This document shows, piece after piece, positions 22,401-34,400 of a DNA stretch of 64,000 bases. Every line of letters starts with the position of its first letter. The first letter of the stretch is position 1. The position numbers were made by a program, and so were the translations under genes. The notes beneath the pieces were generated by a model. The model made no database searches. It saw nothing but the letters and a program-made list of their open reading frames with translations, and was not told the DNA's origin. The stretch is taken from assembly GCA_025267735.1 (NCBI GenBank), contig CM046305.1, positions 37,841,108 to 37,905,107 of the forward strand, in the 5' to 3' direction. The stretch is from Mactra quadrangularis. Its lineage: Eukaryota > Mollusca > Bivalvia > Venerida > Mactridae.

Positions 22401-25400
22401 ACTCCAGTGGAAAACCATTCTCGTTCCTAGATCGAGATTCTTTGTCATCTCTGGGTACAAGAATGCTGGAAAACATTTAACAAATTCATTTATTAACACA
22501 TCACATATATTATCACTTACAAAATGGTCAGAGTATGAAATCACTGTATCACATTCTTCAGGTGACATGACGTCATGAACAATCTCTATCCTTGGACGCT
22601 TGGAAATTAACTCCACTTTGACTGTACCATACCATTTTGTAAACGGAACCAGAAAACATGTAAGATTCCAGTTAAAATGTAGTTCACCCTGAAAAAAACA
22701 TGAAAACATGTAAAAATCGGCTCACATCCTGTCAATGGCAACTAGATTTGAGCAATTAGTTTACACTAATTAAGGATTTTAGTCAGTTATCTTTTCCTGA
22801 TGAAATCTGAAGCAATCCAATTGGTAAGTAGGTCCTTTCAGTTGGAATCCTCGGATTTTATTATTGAATTTCCATGTAAGGATAACAAAATATTTCGTCT
22901 TATAACTTCCTTGTTAATGAAAATATTAACAGAAGTGATGAAATTTATATATTTCTTTACTCTAACAATACTTAGCTTGAATTTCAAACAAATTTAATGA
23001 TTTACAAAAAGTTTTTTAAGATTAGTTTTGGCAAATTGACATTGAAAAGTCAGGGTAAAATCCGAGCAATCCAACTATCTAGACCTACCTATTTGAACAG
23101 TATACAAGGGGAAATAACTGACTAAGGTCCCTTATTTATTATTTATAGCGCAATCATGACACAAGTTTATTTAACTTAAATTATTCACTTTCTAGCCTGC
23201 TTCCTGGTCCCCTATTAATGAGCTAGTGGGTGAAGTTTCTGTTTCTTGCTCAAGGACACAACGAAGGGATTTCGAATGTGATTGGAACTAACATTGACCT
23301 GGTTATCAAATGATTACAATTCAAGCATCATTTAACCATTAGGCCAACGCCATTCCTCAAAAGAAATTACTATAAAAGTTTCTGCTTTCTGCAAGCATTC
23401 TCTCAGACTAGCTCATATAGTACGTTCTTAATAATGGTTCTACAATAACAAATTAACCCTCGTAAAATCACTCCAACGGTAAAACTCGGACTTTTTCCTC
23501 TAAACCTCATACAAAACAAACTTCTCTAACTCAAAATAATATAGTGACAGGCTTACTTGAACCAAACTAGTAATGGGGTTGTTCCAATGTGGCCGAGAAA
23601 CAATAATTGCAAGTGTTCAGAACACTCATATCGAGTCATGTGATCACGGTTCTAAACGGAACACAATTGGACGTTAAAATTCGTGCTTTCACTTATTTCT
23701 AAGCCATGTCACAGCAGTCTATCTCCTCACTGTTCATGGAGAGACAGTCGGTCAATAGCGCATAGCGTTTGTTTCAAATTCAGCAAAATCACCGGGTTTC
23801 TTTCATTGTGACAATCCGTATGTTAAAACAATGTACATGCAGTTTCTCAAGGTAGTAATCAGTATATTAAAACAATGAGGTTATAATAAGTTCATATATC
23901 ACTTACTAGAGCAGTAGTTCTACATAATCTCTCATATTCTTGTCGTATAATAGTTGACTTAGATGTATCATTGATCTGATATCGTACTAGCTCAGTCTCA
24001 CCATTATCATTGTCTCTAGATTCTAAATATTCAAAGTCTTGTTTAACACCTCTGTCTTCTGGATCTAATATATATAAACAACAAATTCAATCAAAATACA
24101 TTACAGTATAACTTTTGCAGAGCAGCACTCTCCAAAACAAATTCTCTGCACAACAACAGCTTTTAATAGTTCCCTTGGGTGTAATTTTAATTGAATTTAA
24201 CCTCTGCAGTGCAACAACCTCTAAACAGCAACATACTTAAGTCTCTCCCAGTGAGTGTTCTTTAAGAGAGGTTGTACTGTATCATAAATAATTTGATTTG
24301 CAGTCTACTGAATTAGTGGGTGGCCGGTTGCCAGGAGCAACCACTTTGTAGTTAGGGCAACCAAAATTTTTTTTGGGCCAACCAAATTTCTAAAAGCAAG
24401 AGATAGTGCTTGAAGCTAAATCAATCTGTTCGGTGAACACTTTTATATCCTAATTTCGTAGACTGTTACAATAATTTATAGTTATTCCATACGTGATTTG
24501 AGAACAGCCAAATTGTTGGTCCGAGGTTGAGGGGATAGTGTTTTGAGCGGTTGCCCGATGCCGTAGGAATTTAATGATTTGAGTACATTTAGTATTAGTT
24601 ATTAAAATGATAAGTTAAGCATTCAATAAATGTATAAAATCTTATTGTTTTAGGTTTACCTACCTATTTTGTACAATTTTGTTATAATATCTTTAGCCTT
24701 TTCTGTCATACCAAACTGAAATAAATCGTTAAAACATTATAAATGATACAAATCGATGCTCTTATTAAGGTTTATTTGCTGTCAGTAAGCCTAATGTTAA
24801 GACTGTCGTGCTTTGCCAACGTTACGGTTCGGTTCAAACCATAGTATGGGTGCTATGGCTCGTTTCATGTCAAGGTTTACTAAAATTTTATTACACTCAG
24901 CATACGACATTTAGTTTTATCTATGTAGAAAATGAGAGTGATGACAAATTCTGAATGGAACTTAAATTTGACCTAAAAATTGAAGAGCAAGAGCTTGTTT
25001 ACATTCTGAAAAATACTTGACCGTATACTCCTGTAACAATGCACACAGTATCAATAATCAAAGTTTGAAATTCCCTATACATTATTACACCCTAACCCAG
25101 ATTTAATATGGATGACCCTTTTTTAAATCAGGAGTCTCACCTCGTGGTAGCTCATACCAAGTCTTCTATTCAGAACTGACGTTTTAAATGTGACGTCATC
25201 ATAAGTATCCATTTTACTCAGCAAGTACTCATACCACGTGATCGCTTCATACAACATCCCAGCATCCCTTGCAGCATTGGCAATGAAGAATATCTGATCA
25301 CCTGACAGTGGTTTCTCTGATACGTTACCAAGGTTACCTTTGACTACATTTTCAAGGTCAAGGTCGTATACTGTCCAAACATTGAGTAGAGCTTGTGCAG

Positions 25401-28400
25401 CAAATTTGACATCACGTTCTATTGGCCATGGTGATTTCTGACGTCTTTTCACGACCTTTATAACTGAAAAAATCATGAATAAAAAGGAAGTTTTGTTGCT
25501 GTTTCAATGAAAATGTAAGTGGAACCGATTGTTGCGCTGCTTTTTTTCGGACCTAGCGACGGCCCCTTCTAAAATCTGTCCGGATCTGGTATAATCAGTT
25601 TCCATCATGAGTTGAGCTAAATACGACATACACAAATAGGACAGTACATCAGGATCGATTATATTACTTTAAGGGCGTATCATATGAATTGAAAAACACT
25701 ACATGTTCTGTATAAAGTTGGTGGGGTATATAACTATATATTAAAATTATCCATAAATTTCTGAAAATCTTGATATATTTTGTAAGAGATGCATCAAGTA
25801 TATAGACATGACTGTGGAAAAATAAAACATATCGTACATCTACTACAATAAAAATTCCATATTAGGACTATCACAATCGGCGGTCTTAATAGCGGAATAG
25901 CCTTAATACATATAAAGGGAACATTTTCTTCACAAATTTACCATTTGTGACAGACAAATCGTCAATTATCTAAATGTGTTTTTACAGCTGAACCGTATTT
26001 TGTAAAGATCGTCTTATATGGATTTGTGAGTCAATTCACAATGGACAACAACTCAGAAATCTAAAGTCTCTTTCAGATTAACAATAATGCAACCATCTGT
26101 TTCCAGCAAGTTGATATAGGGTATCGTATCTAACTTGAATCAATATTGAATACACAGATGTCATAATTTAGCATTCAAATTGAATACATGATATCTAAGT
26201 TAGGTCCAATAACTTGGCACAACATTCGATGTTCGATATTCGATATTCAATATCGAACATCGAACCAGTTCGACGTTCGACATTAGCATAATGTGCGAAT
26301 ATCGAACTGAAATTGAATATCGAACCAGCTCGACGTTCGACATTCGCCAAAATTATCCAAATATCGAACTGAGATTGAATATCGAACCAGCTCGACGTTC
26401 GACATTCGAATATCGAAATGAAATGGAATATCGAACCAGTTCGACGTTCGACATTCATTTATAATAGCCCGAATGTAGTTCTGAGGTTGAATATCGAACC
26501 AGCTCGACGTTCGACATTCGAATATCGAAATGAAATGGAATATCGAACCAGTTCGACGTTCGACATTCATTTATAATAGCCCGAATGTAGTACTGAGGTT
26601 GAATATCGAACCAGCTCGACGTTCGACATTCATTATTAACAATAATGCGAATGTCGTTCTGTGGTTGAATATCGAACCAGCTCGACGTTCGACATTCATT
26701 AATAATAGTCTGAATGTAGTTCTGAGGTTGAATATCGAACCAGCTCAACGTTCGACATTCATTGATAATAGCCCGAATGTAGTTCTGTGTTTGAATATCG
26801 AACCAGCTCGACGTTCGACATTCATTAATAATAGCCCGAATGTAGTTCTGTGGTTGAATATCGAACCAGCTCGACGTTCGACATTCATTAATAATAGTCC
26901 GAATGTAGTTCTAAGGTTGAATATCGAACCAGCTCGACGTTCGACATTCATTAATAATTGTACGAATGTAGTTTTGAGGTTGAATATCGAACCAGTTCGA
27001 CGTTCGACATTCATTAATAATAGTCCGAATGTAGTTCTAAGGTTGAATATCGAACCAGTTCGACGTTCGACATTCATTGATAATAGTCCGAATGTAGTTC
27101 TAAGGTTGAATATCGAACCAGTTCGACGTTCGACATTCATTAATGATAATGATGCGAATGTAGTTCGAGATTGAATATCGAACCAGCTCGACGTTCGACA
27201 TTCATAAAAGATAGTCCGAATGTAGTTCTGAGGTTGAATATCGAGCCAGTTCGACGTTCGACATTCATTAATAATAGTCCGAATGTAGTTCTGAGGTTGA
27301 ATATCGAACCAACTCGACGTTCGACATTCATTAATAATAGTCCGAATGTAGTTCTAAGGTTGAATATCGAACCAGCTCGACGTTCGACATTCATTAATAA
27401 TTGTACGAATGTAGTTTTGAGGTTGAATATCGAACCAGTTCGACGTTCGACATTCATTAATAATAGTCCGAATGTAGTTCTAAGGTTGAATATCGAACCA
27501 GTTCGACGTTCGACATTCATTGATAATAGTCCGAATGTAGTTCTAAGGTTGAATATCGAACCAGTTCGACGTTCGACATTCATTAATGATAATGATGCGA
27601 ATGTAGTTCGAGATTGAATATCGAACCAGCTCGACGTTCGACATTCATAAAAGATAGTCCGAATGTAGTTCTGAGGTTGAATATCGAGCAAGTTCGACGT
27701 TCGACATTCATTAATAATAGTCCGAATGTAGTTCTGAGGTTGAATATCGAACCAGCTCGACGTTCGACATTCATTAATAAAAGTCTGAATGTAGTTCTGA
27801 AGTTGAATATCGAACCAGCTCGACGTTCGACATTCATTAATAATAGTCCGAATGTAGTTCTGATGTTGAATATCGAACCAGTTCGACGTTCGACATTCAA
27901 AAATAATAGTCCGAATGTAGTTTTGAGGTTGAATATCGAACCAGCACGACGTTCGACATTCATTAATAATAGTCCGAATGTAGTTCTAAGGTTGAATATC
28001 GAACCAGTTCGACGTTCGACATTCATTAATGATTTTGATGCGAGTGTAGTTCTGAGATTGAATATCGAACCAGCTCGACGTTCGACATTCATTAATAATA
28101 GTCCGAATGTAGTTCTGAGGTTGAATATCGAACCAACTCGACGTTCGACATTCATTAATAATAGTCCAAATGTAGTTCTGTGGTTGAATATCGAACCAGT
28201 TTGACGTTCGGACGACTTGTTTCAGCAGGGATACCTCGATTGGGCCCTTGGCCGCGCTTGAATCAGTGGAGCACGGCCTGTTTCTGCGGGGAAAACCTCG
28301 GCTTGGCCCTGGGCGGCGCTGGAATCAGCGGCATGCGGCTTGGATCAGCGAAGGAACCTCGGCTGGGCACTCGGACGGGGCTTCAGCTGGCTCTGTGGGT

Positions 28401-31400
28401 CTTCTACCGGGGTCTACGCGGCCTGCCGCTAATACCTGCCTTGTTGGCTTGATTTTAGCGGAGGCAAGCAAGGGACACCGGGGTTTACCTCGGCTGCAAG
28501 CCAGGCGCGCTTGTATCAGCGGCGGACGGCTTGATTCGGCGGGGAAACATCGGCTGGGCCCTTGATCGCACTTGAATCAGCGGAGCACGGCTTGTTTAAG
28601 CGGGGAAAACCCGGCTAGACCTTCGGCCGCGCTTGAATCAGCGGCGGACGGCATGTTTCAGCGGGGAAACCTCGGCTGGACCCTTGGCCGCGCTTGAATC
28701 AGCGGAGCACGGCCTGTTTCAGAGGGGAAAACTCGGCTGGGCCCTGGGCGGCGCTGGAATCAGCGGCAGGCGGCTTGGATCAGCGGGGAATCTCGGCTGG
28801 GCTCTGCTCGACGTTATGCGAATGTAGTTCTGAAGTTGAATATCGAACCAGCTCGACGTTCGACATTCATTAATAATAATCCGAATGTAGTTCTGAGGTT
28901 GAATATCGAACCAGCTCGACGTTCGACATTCATTAATAATACTAATGCGAATGTAGTTCTGAGGTTGAATATCGAACCAGTTCGACGTTCGACATTCATT
29001 TATAATTGTCCGAATGTAGTTTTGAGGTTGAATATCGAACCAGTTCGACGTTGGACATTCATTAATAATAGTCCGAATGTAGTTCTAAGGTTGAATATCG
29101 ATCCAGCTCGACGTTCGACATTCATTAATTATAGTCCGAATGTAGTTCTGAGGTTGAATATCGAACCAGCTCGACGTTCGACATTCATTAATTATAGTCC
29201 GAATGTAGTTCTGAGGTTGAATATCGAACCAGCTCGACGTTCGACATTCATTAATTATAGTCCGAATGTAGTTCTGAAGTTGAATATCGAACCAGTTCGA
29301 CGTTCGACATTCATTAATAATAGTCCGAATGTAGTTCTGAGGTTGAATATCGAACCAGCTCGACGTTCGACATTCATTAATAATAGTCCGAATGTAGTTC
29401 TGAAGTTGAATATCGAACTAGCTCGACGTTCGACACACATTAATAATAGTCCGAATGTAGTTCTGAGGTTGAATATCGAACCAACTCGACGTTCGACATT
29501 CATTAATAAAAGTCTGAATGTAGTTCTGAAGTTAATTATCGAACCAGCTCGACGTTCGACATTCATTAATAATAGTCCGAATGTAGTTCTGATGTTGAAT
29601 ATCGAACCAGTTCGACGTTCGACATTCAAAAATAATAGTCCGAATGTAGTTTTGAGGTTGAATATCGAACCAGCACGACGTTCGACATTCATTAATAATA
29701 GTCAGAAAGTAGTTCTGAAGTTCAATATCGAACCAGCTTGATGTTCGACATTAATTAATTATAGTCCGAATATAGTTCTGAGGTTGAATATCGAACCAGT
29801 TCGACGTTCGACATTCATTAACAATAATGATGCGAAGCCTATACTGGGCACTAGGCCGCGCATGAATCAGCGGAGCACGGCTTGTTTCAGCGAGAAAACC
29901 TCGGCTGTGCCCTGGGCGGCGCTAGAATCAGCGGCAGGCGGCCTGGATAAGCGAAGGAACCTCGGCTGGGCACCCGGTCGGGACTTCAGCGGGCTCTGCG
30001 GGCTTCTACCGGGGTCTACGCGGCCTGCCGATGATACGCGCCTGTCTGGCTTGATTTCAGCAGAGGCAAGCAAGGGACACCGGGGTTTACCTCGGCTGCA
30101 AGCCAGGCGCGCTTGAATCAGCGGCGGACGGCTTGATTTGGCGGGGAAACATCGGCTTGGGCCTTGGTCGCGCTTGAATCAGCGGAGCACGGCTTGTTTC
30201 AGCGGGGAAAGCCCGGCTGGGCATTCGGCCGCGCTTGAATCAGCGACGGACTGCTTGTTTCAGCGGGGATACCTCGGCTGGATCCTTGGCCGCGCTTGAA
30301 TCAGCGGAGCACGGCTTGTTTCAGCGGGGAAAGCCCAGCTTGTCCCTTGGCAGCGCTTGAATCAGCGGCGGACGGCTTGGATCAGCGGGGAAACCTCGGC
30401 TGGGCCCTTGGCCGCGTTTAATCAGCGCCAGGCGCTCTTGAATCCGCGGCGGACGGCTTATTCCAGCGGGGAAACCTCGGATGGGCCCTTGGCCGTGCTT
30501 AAATCAAAGGCAGGCGGCTTCGATCAGCGGGGAAACCTCGGCTGGGCACTCTGCCGGGCTTTATCGGGCTCCGCGGGCCTTTAACGAGGGTCTATGCGGC
30601 CTGCTACCGATATCGGTCTGGCGCGTTTGATTTCAGCGGAGGCAAGGACGGGACACCAGGGTTTACCTCGGCTGCAAGCCAGGGGCGCTTGAATCAGCAT
30701 CAGACGGCTTGTTTCAGCGGGGAAACATCGGCTGGGCCCTTGGCCGCGCTTGAATCAGCGGAGCACGGCCTCTTTCAGCGGGTAAACCTCGGCTGGGCCC
30801 TTGGCCGCGCTTGAACCAGCGGCAGGCGGCTTGGATCAACGGGGGAACATCGGCTGGGTACTCGGCCGGGGCTTCATCGGGCTTTGCGGGTCCGTTACTG
30901 GGGTCTACGCGGATTGTCGCTGATATTGGCCTGGCTCGCTTGATTTAAGCGGGGTTAAGCACGGGACACCGAATATACCTCCTCTGTTGGTCGCAACCCG
31001 TTACGGCGACTTAAAAAGTGCAGTTAATTATTCATTGTTCTTTTATTAACACCATTGATGCACGATTGATGATCGCTCTCGTGCAGCACAGCGACGCTTC
31101 ATATAAATAGGCTTTTTACGGAACTCCAAATTATGGGTTTCGTGCACAGGCGGTACAAAATCGGAATAAATCAAATTGTTCTCTGTACATACTTTCATTG
31201 TAACGATAAAAGTTAGTTCGCCCGCCCGGCTAGCTCAGTCGGTAGCGAACAAGTCTTCTGATCGAGGTGTCGTGAGTTCGATTCATGGGCGGGGCATACT
31301 GTCGTGAAGCTTGGTCATGAAATAATTTCTATTGTCATTCTCCCTTCTACCACTGATTCAAAATCATGTACGGCAGTTGTCAGTCACTGACGGAAGTAGC

Positions 31401-34400
31401 GCCTAGTAACTGGTTAACAGCTAAATCCAGAGATTAAGGCTTTCCAGGAACGGTGAGTAGGTTGACTGACTGCCATGATATGACCTATACAATGTGTTGC
31501 TGCGGCGTTTAATCCAACAAAACGAACACGCAACTAACACAAAAATTTGTTTGTACCACAAGTATTGTTCGTTTTTTCTCAACTGTCAGAACATGAATAA
31601 TTTCACGGTGAATGCGTTTATTAAAATCATTTTTGTAAAACATCCATGAGTTTCCGAAAGCGTGTATTATGATCAAGTTAAGCTGTTTATGCCGTATGAT
31701 ATGTTTTAGTCGAGATATTTTTAATAACAATTAGGCCGCCAGTACAAAAACAATGCATTCAGTCACCGTGAAATTATTCATGCTTTGACAGTTGAGAAAA
31801 AACGGACAATAAAACCCCAAAAATTTGAATTCCGGATATAGTCTATTCATGTGATTGACTATATAATTTGTTAGCTAGATGTCTTAATATTGTGTGAACA
31901 AAAATATTAAAAACAAATATTGCATGAATAAAAGTACTTCGATCCAAAGAAATTAAGTCAACAACCAATGTGCTAAATATTGAAAAAAATACATACGTCT
32001 AATATTATTAACGAATGTCAAATATCGAGCTGGTACGATATTGAACCTTAGAACTACATTCGGACTATCATGAATGAATGTCGAACGTCGAACTGGTTCG
32101 ATATTCAACCTCAGAACTACATTCTCATTATTATTATTAATGAATGTCAAACGTCGAGCTGGTTCGATATTCAACTTCAGAACTACATTCGGACTATTAT
32201 TAATGAATGTCGAACGTCGAGCTGGTTCGATATTCAACTTCAGAACTAAATTCGGACTATTATTAATGAATGTCGAACGTCGAGCTGGTTCGATATTCAA
32301 TCTCAGAACAACAATCGGATTATTATTAATGAATGTCGAACGTCGAGCTGGTTCGATATTCAACTTCAGAACTACATTCGGACTATTATTAATGAATGTA
32401 GAACGTCGAGCTGGTTCGATATTCAACCTCAAAACTAGATTCGGACTATTATTAATGAATGTCGAACGTCGAGCTGGTTCGATATTCAACTTCAGAACTA
32501 AATTCGGACTATAATGAATGAATGTCAAACGTCGAGCTGGTTCGATATTCAACCTCAGAACTACATTCGGACTAATATTAATGAATGTCACATGTCGAGC
32601 TGGTTCGATATTCAACCTCAGAACTACATTCGGACTATTATTAATGAATGTCGAACGTCGTGCTGGTTCGATATACAGCTTCAGAACTACATTCGCATCA
32701 ACGTCGAGCAGAGCCCAGCCGAGATTCCCCGCTGATCCAAACCGCCTGCCGCTGATTCCAGCGCCGCCCAGGGCCCAGCCGAGGTTCCCCCGCTGAAACA
32801 GGCCGTGCTCCGCTGATTCAAGCGCGGCCAAGGGTCCTGCCGAGGTTTCCCCGCTGAAACAATCCGTCCGCCGCTGATTCAAGCGCGGCCGAAGGTCTAG
32901 CCGGGCATTCCCCGCTGAAACAAGCCGTGCTCCGCTGATTCAAGTGCGACCAAGGGCCCAGCCGATGTTTCCCCGCCGAATCAAGCCGTCCGCCGCTGAT
33001 ACAAGCGCGCCTAGCTTGCAGCCGAGGTAAACCCCGGTGTCCCTTGCTTGCCTCCGCTAAAATCAAGCCAACCAGGCAGGTATTAGCGGCAGGCCGCGTA
33101 GACCCCGGTAGAAGGCCCACAGAGCCCACAGAGCCAACTGAAGCCCCGTCCGAGTGCCCAGCCGAGGTTCCCCCGCTGATCCAAGCCGCATGCCGCTGAT
33201 TCCAGCGCCGCCCAGGGCCAAGCCGAGGTTTCCCCGCAGAAACAGGCCGTGCTCCACTGATTCAAGCGCGGCCAAGGGCCCAATCGAGGTATCCCCGCTG
33301 AAACAAGTCGTCCGAACGTCAGACTGGTTCGATGTTCAACCACAGAACTACATTCGGACTATTATTAATGAATGTCGAACGTCGAGCTGGTTCGATATTC
33401 AACCTCAGAACTACATTCGGACTATTATTAATGAATGTCGAACGTCGAGCTGGTTCGATATTCAATCTCAGAACTACATTCGCATCAAAATCATTAATGA
33501 ATGTCGAACGTCGAACTGGTTCGATATTCAACCTTAGAGCTACCTTCGGACTATTGTTAATGAATGTCGAACGTCGAGCTGGTTCGATATTCAACTTCAA
33601 AACTACATTCGGACTATAATTAATGAATGTCGAACGTCGAACTGGTTCGATATTCAACATCAGAACTACATTCGGACTATTATTAATGAATGTCGAACGT
33701 CGAGCTGGTTCGATATTCAACTTCAGAACTACATTCAGACTTTTATTAATGAATGTCGAACGTCGAGCTGGTTCAATATTCAACCTCAGAACTACATTCG
33801 GACTATTATTAATGAATGTCGAACGTCGAACTGGTTCGATATTCAACCTCAGAACTACATTCGGACTATCTTTTATGAATGTCGAACGTCGAGCTGGTTC
33901 GATATTCAATCTCGAACTACATTCGCATCATTATCATTAATGAATGTCGAACGTCGAACTGGTTCGATATTCAACCTTAGAACTACATTCGGACTATTAT
34001 TAATGAATGTCGAACGTCGCACTGGTTCGATATTCAACCTTAGAACTACATTCGGACTATTATTAATGAATGTCGAACGTCGAACTGGTTCGATATTCAA
34101 CCTCAAAACTACATTCAGACTATTATTAATGAATGTCGAACGTCGAACTGGTTCGATATTCAACCTCAGAACTACATTCGCATTAGTATTATTAATGAAT
34201 GTCGAACGTCGAGCTGGTTCGATATTCAACCTCAGAACTACATTCGGACTATTATTAATGAATGTCGAACGTCGAGCTGGTTCGATATTCAACCTCAGAA
34301 CTACATTCGGACTATTATTAATGAATGTCGAACGTCGAGCTGGTTCGATATTCAACCTCAGAACTACATTCGGACTATTAGTAATGAATGTCGAACGTCG

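Noticed and set aside
22383..22520. Continuation of P4HA-like exon 6 past the GTAAGT donor
   Set aside because: Family similarity stops at the donor and the 3' part overlaps a MITE copy; exon 7 fits the phase.
31227..31300. Functional tRNA gene
   Set aside because: It is the head of SINE family A; the same body follows in four other copies and the anticodon arm is degenerate.
28180..33343. Arg/Gly/Ala-rich frames in the GC-rich blocks
   Set aside because: Low-stop frames expected from GC-rich tandem repeats; frames change between units.
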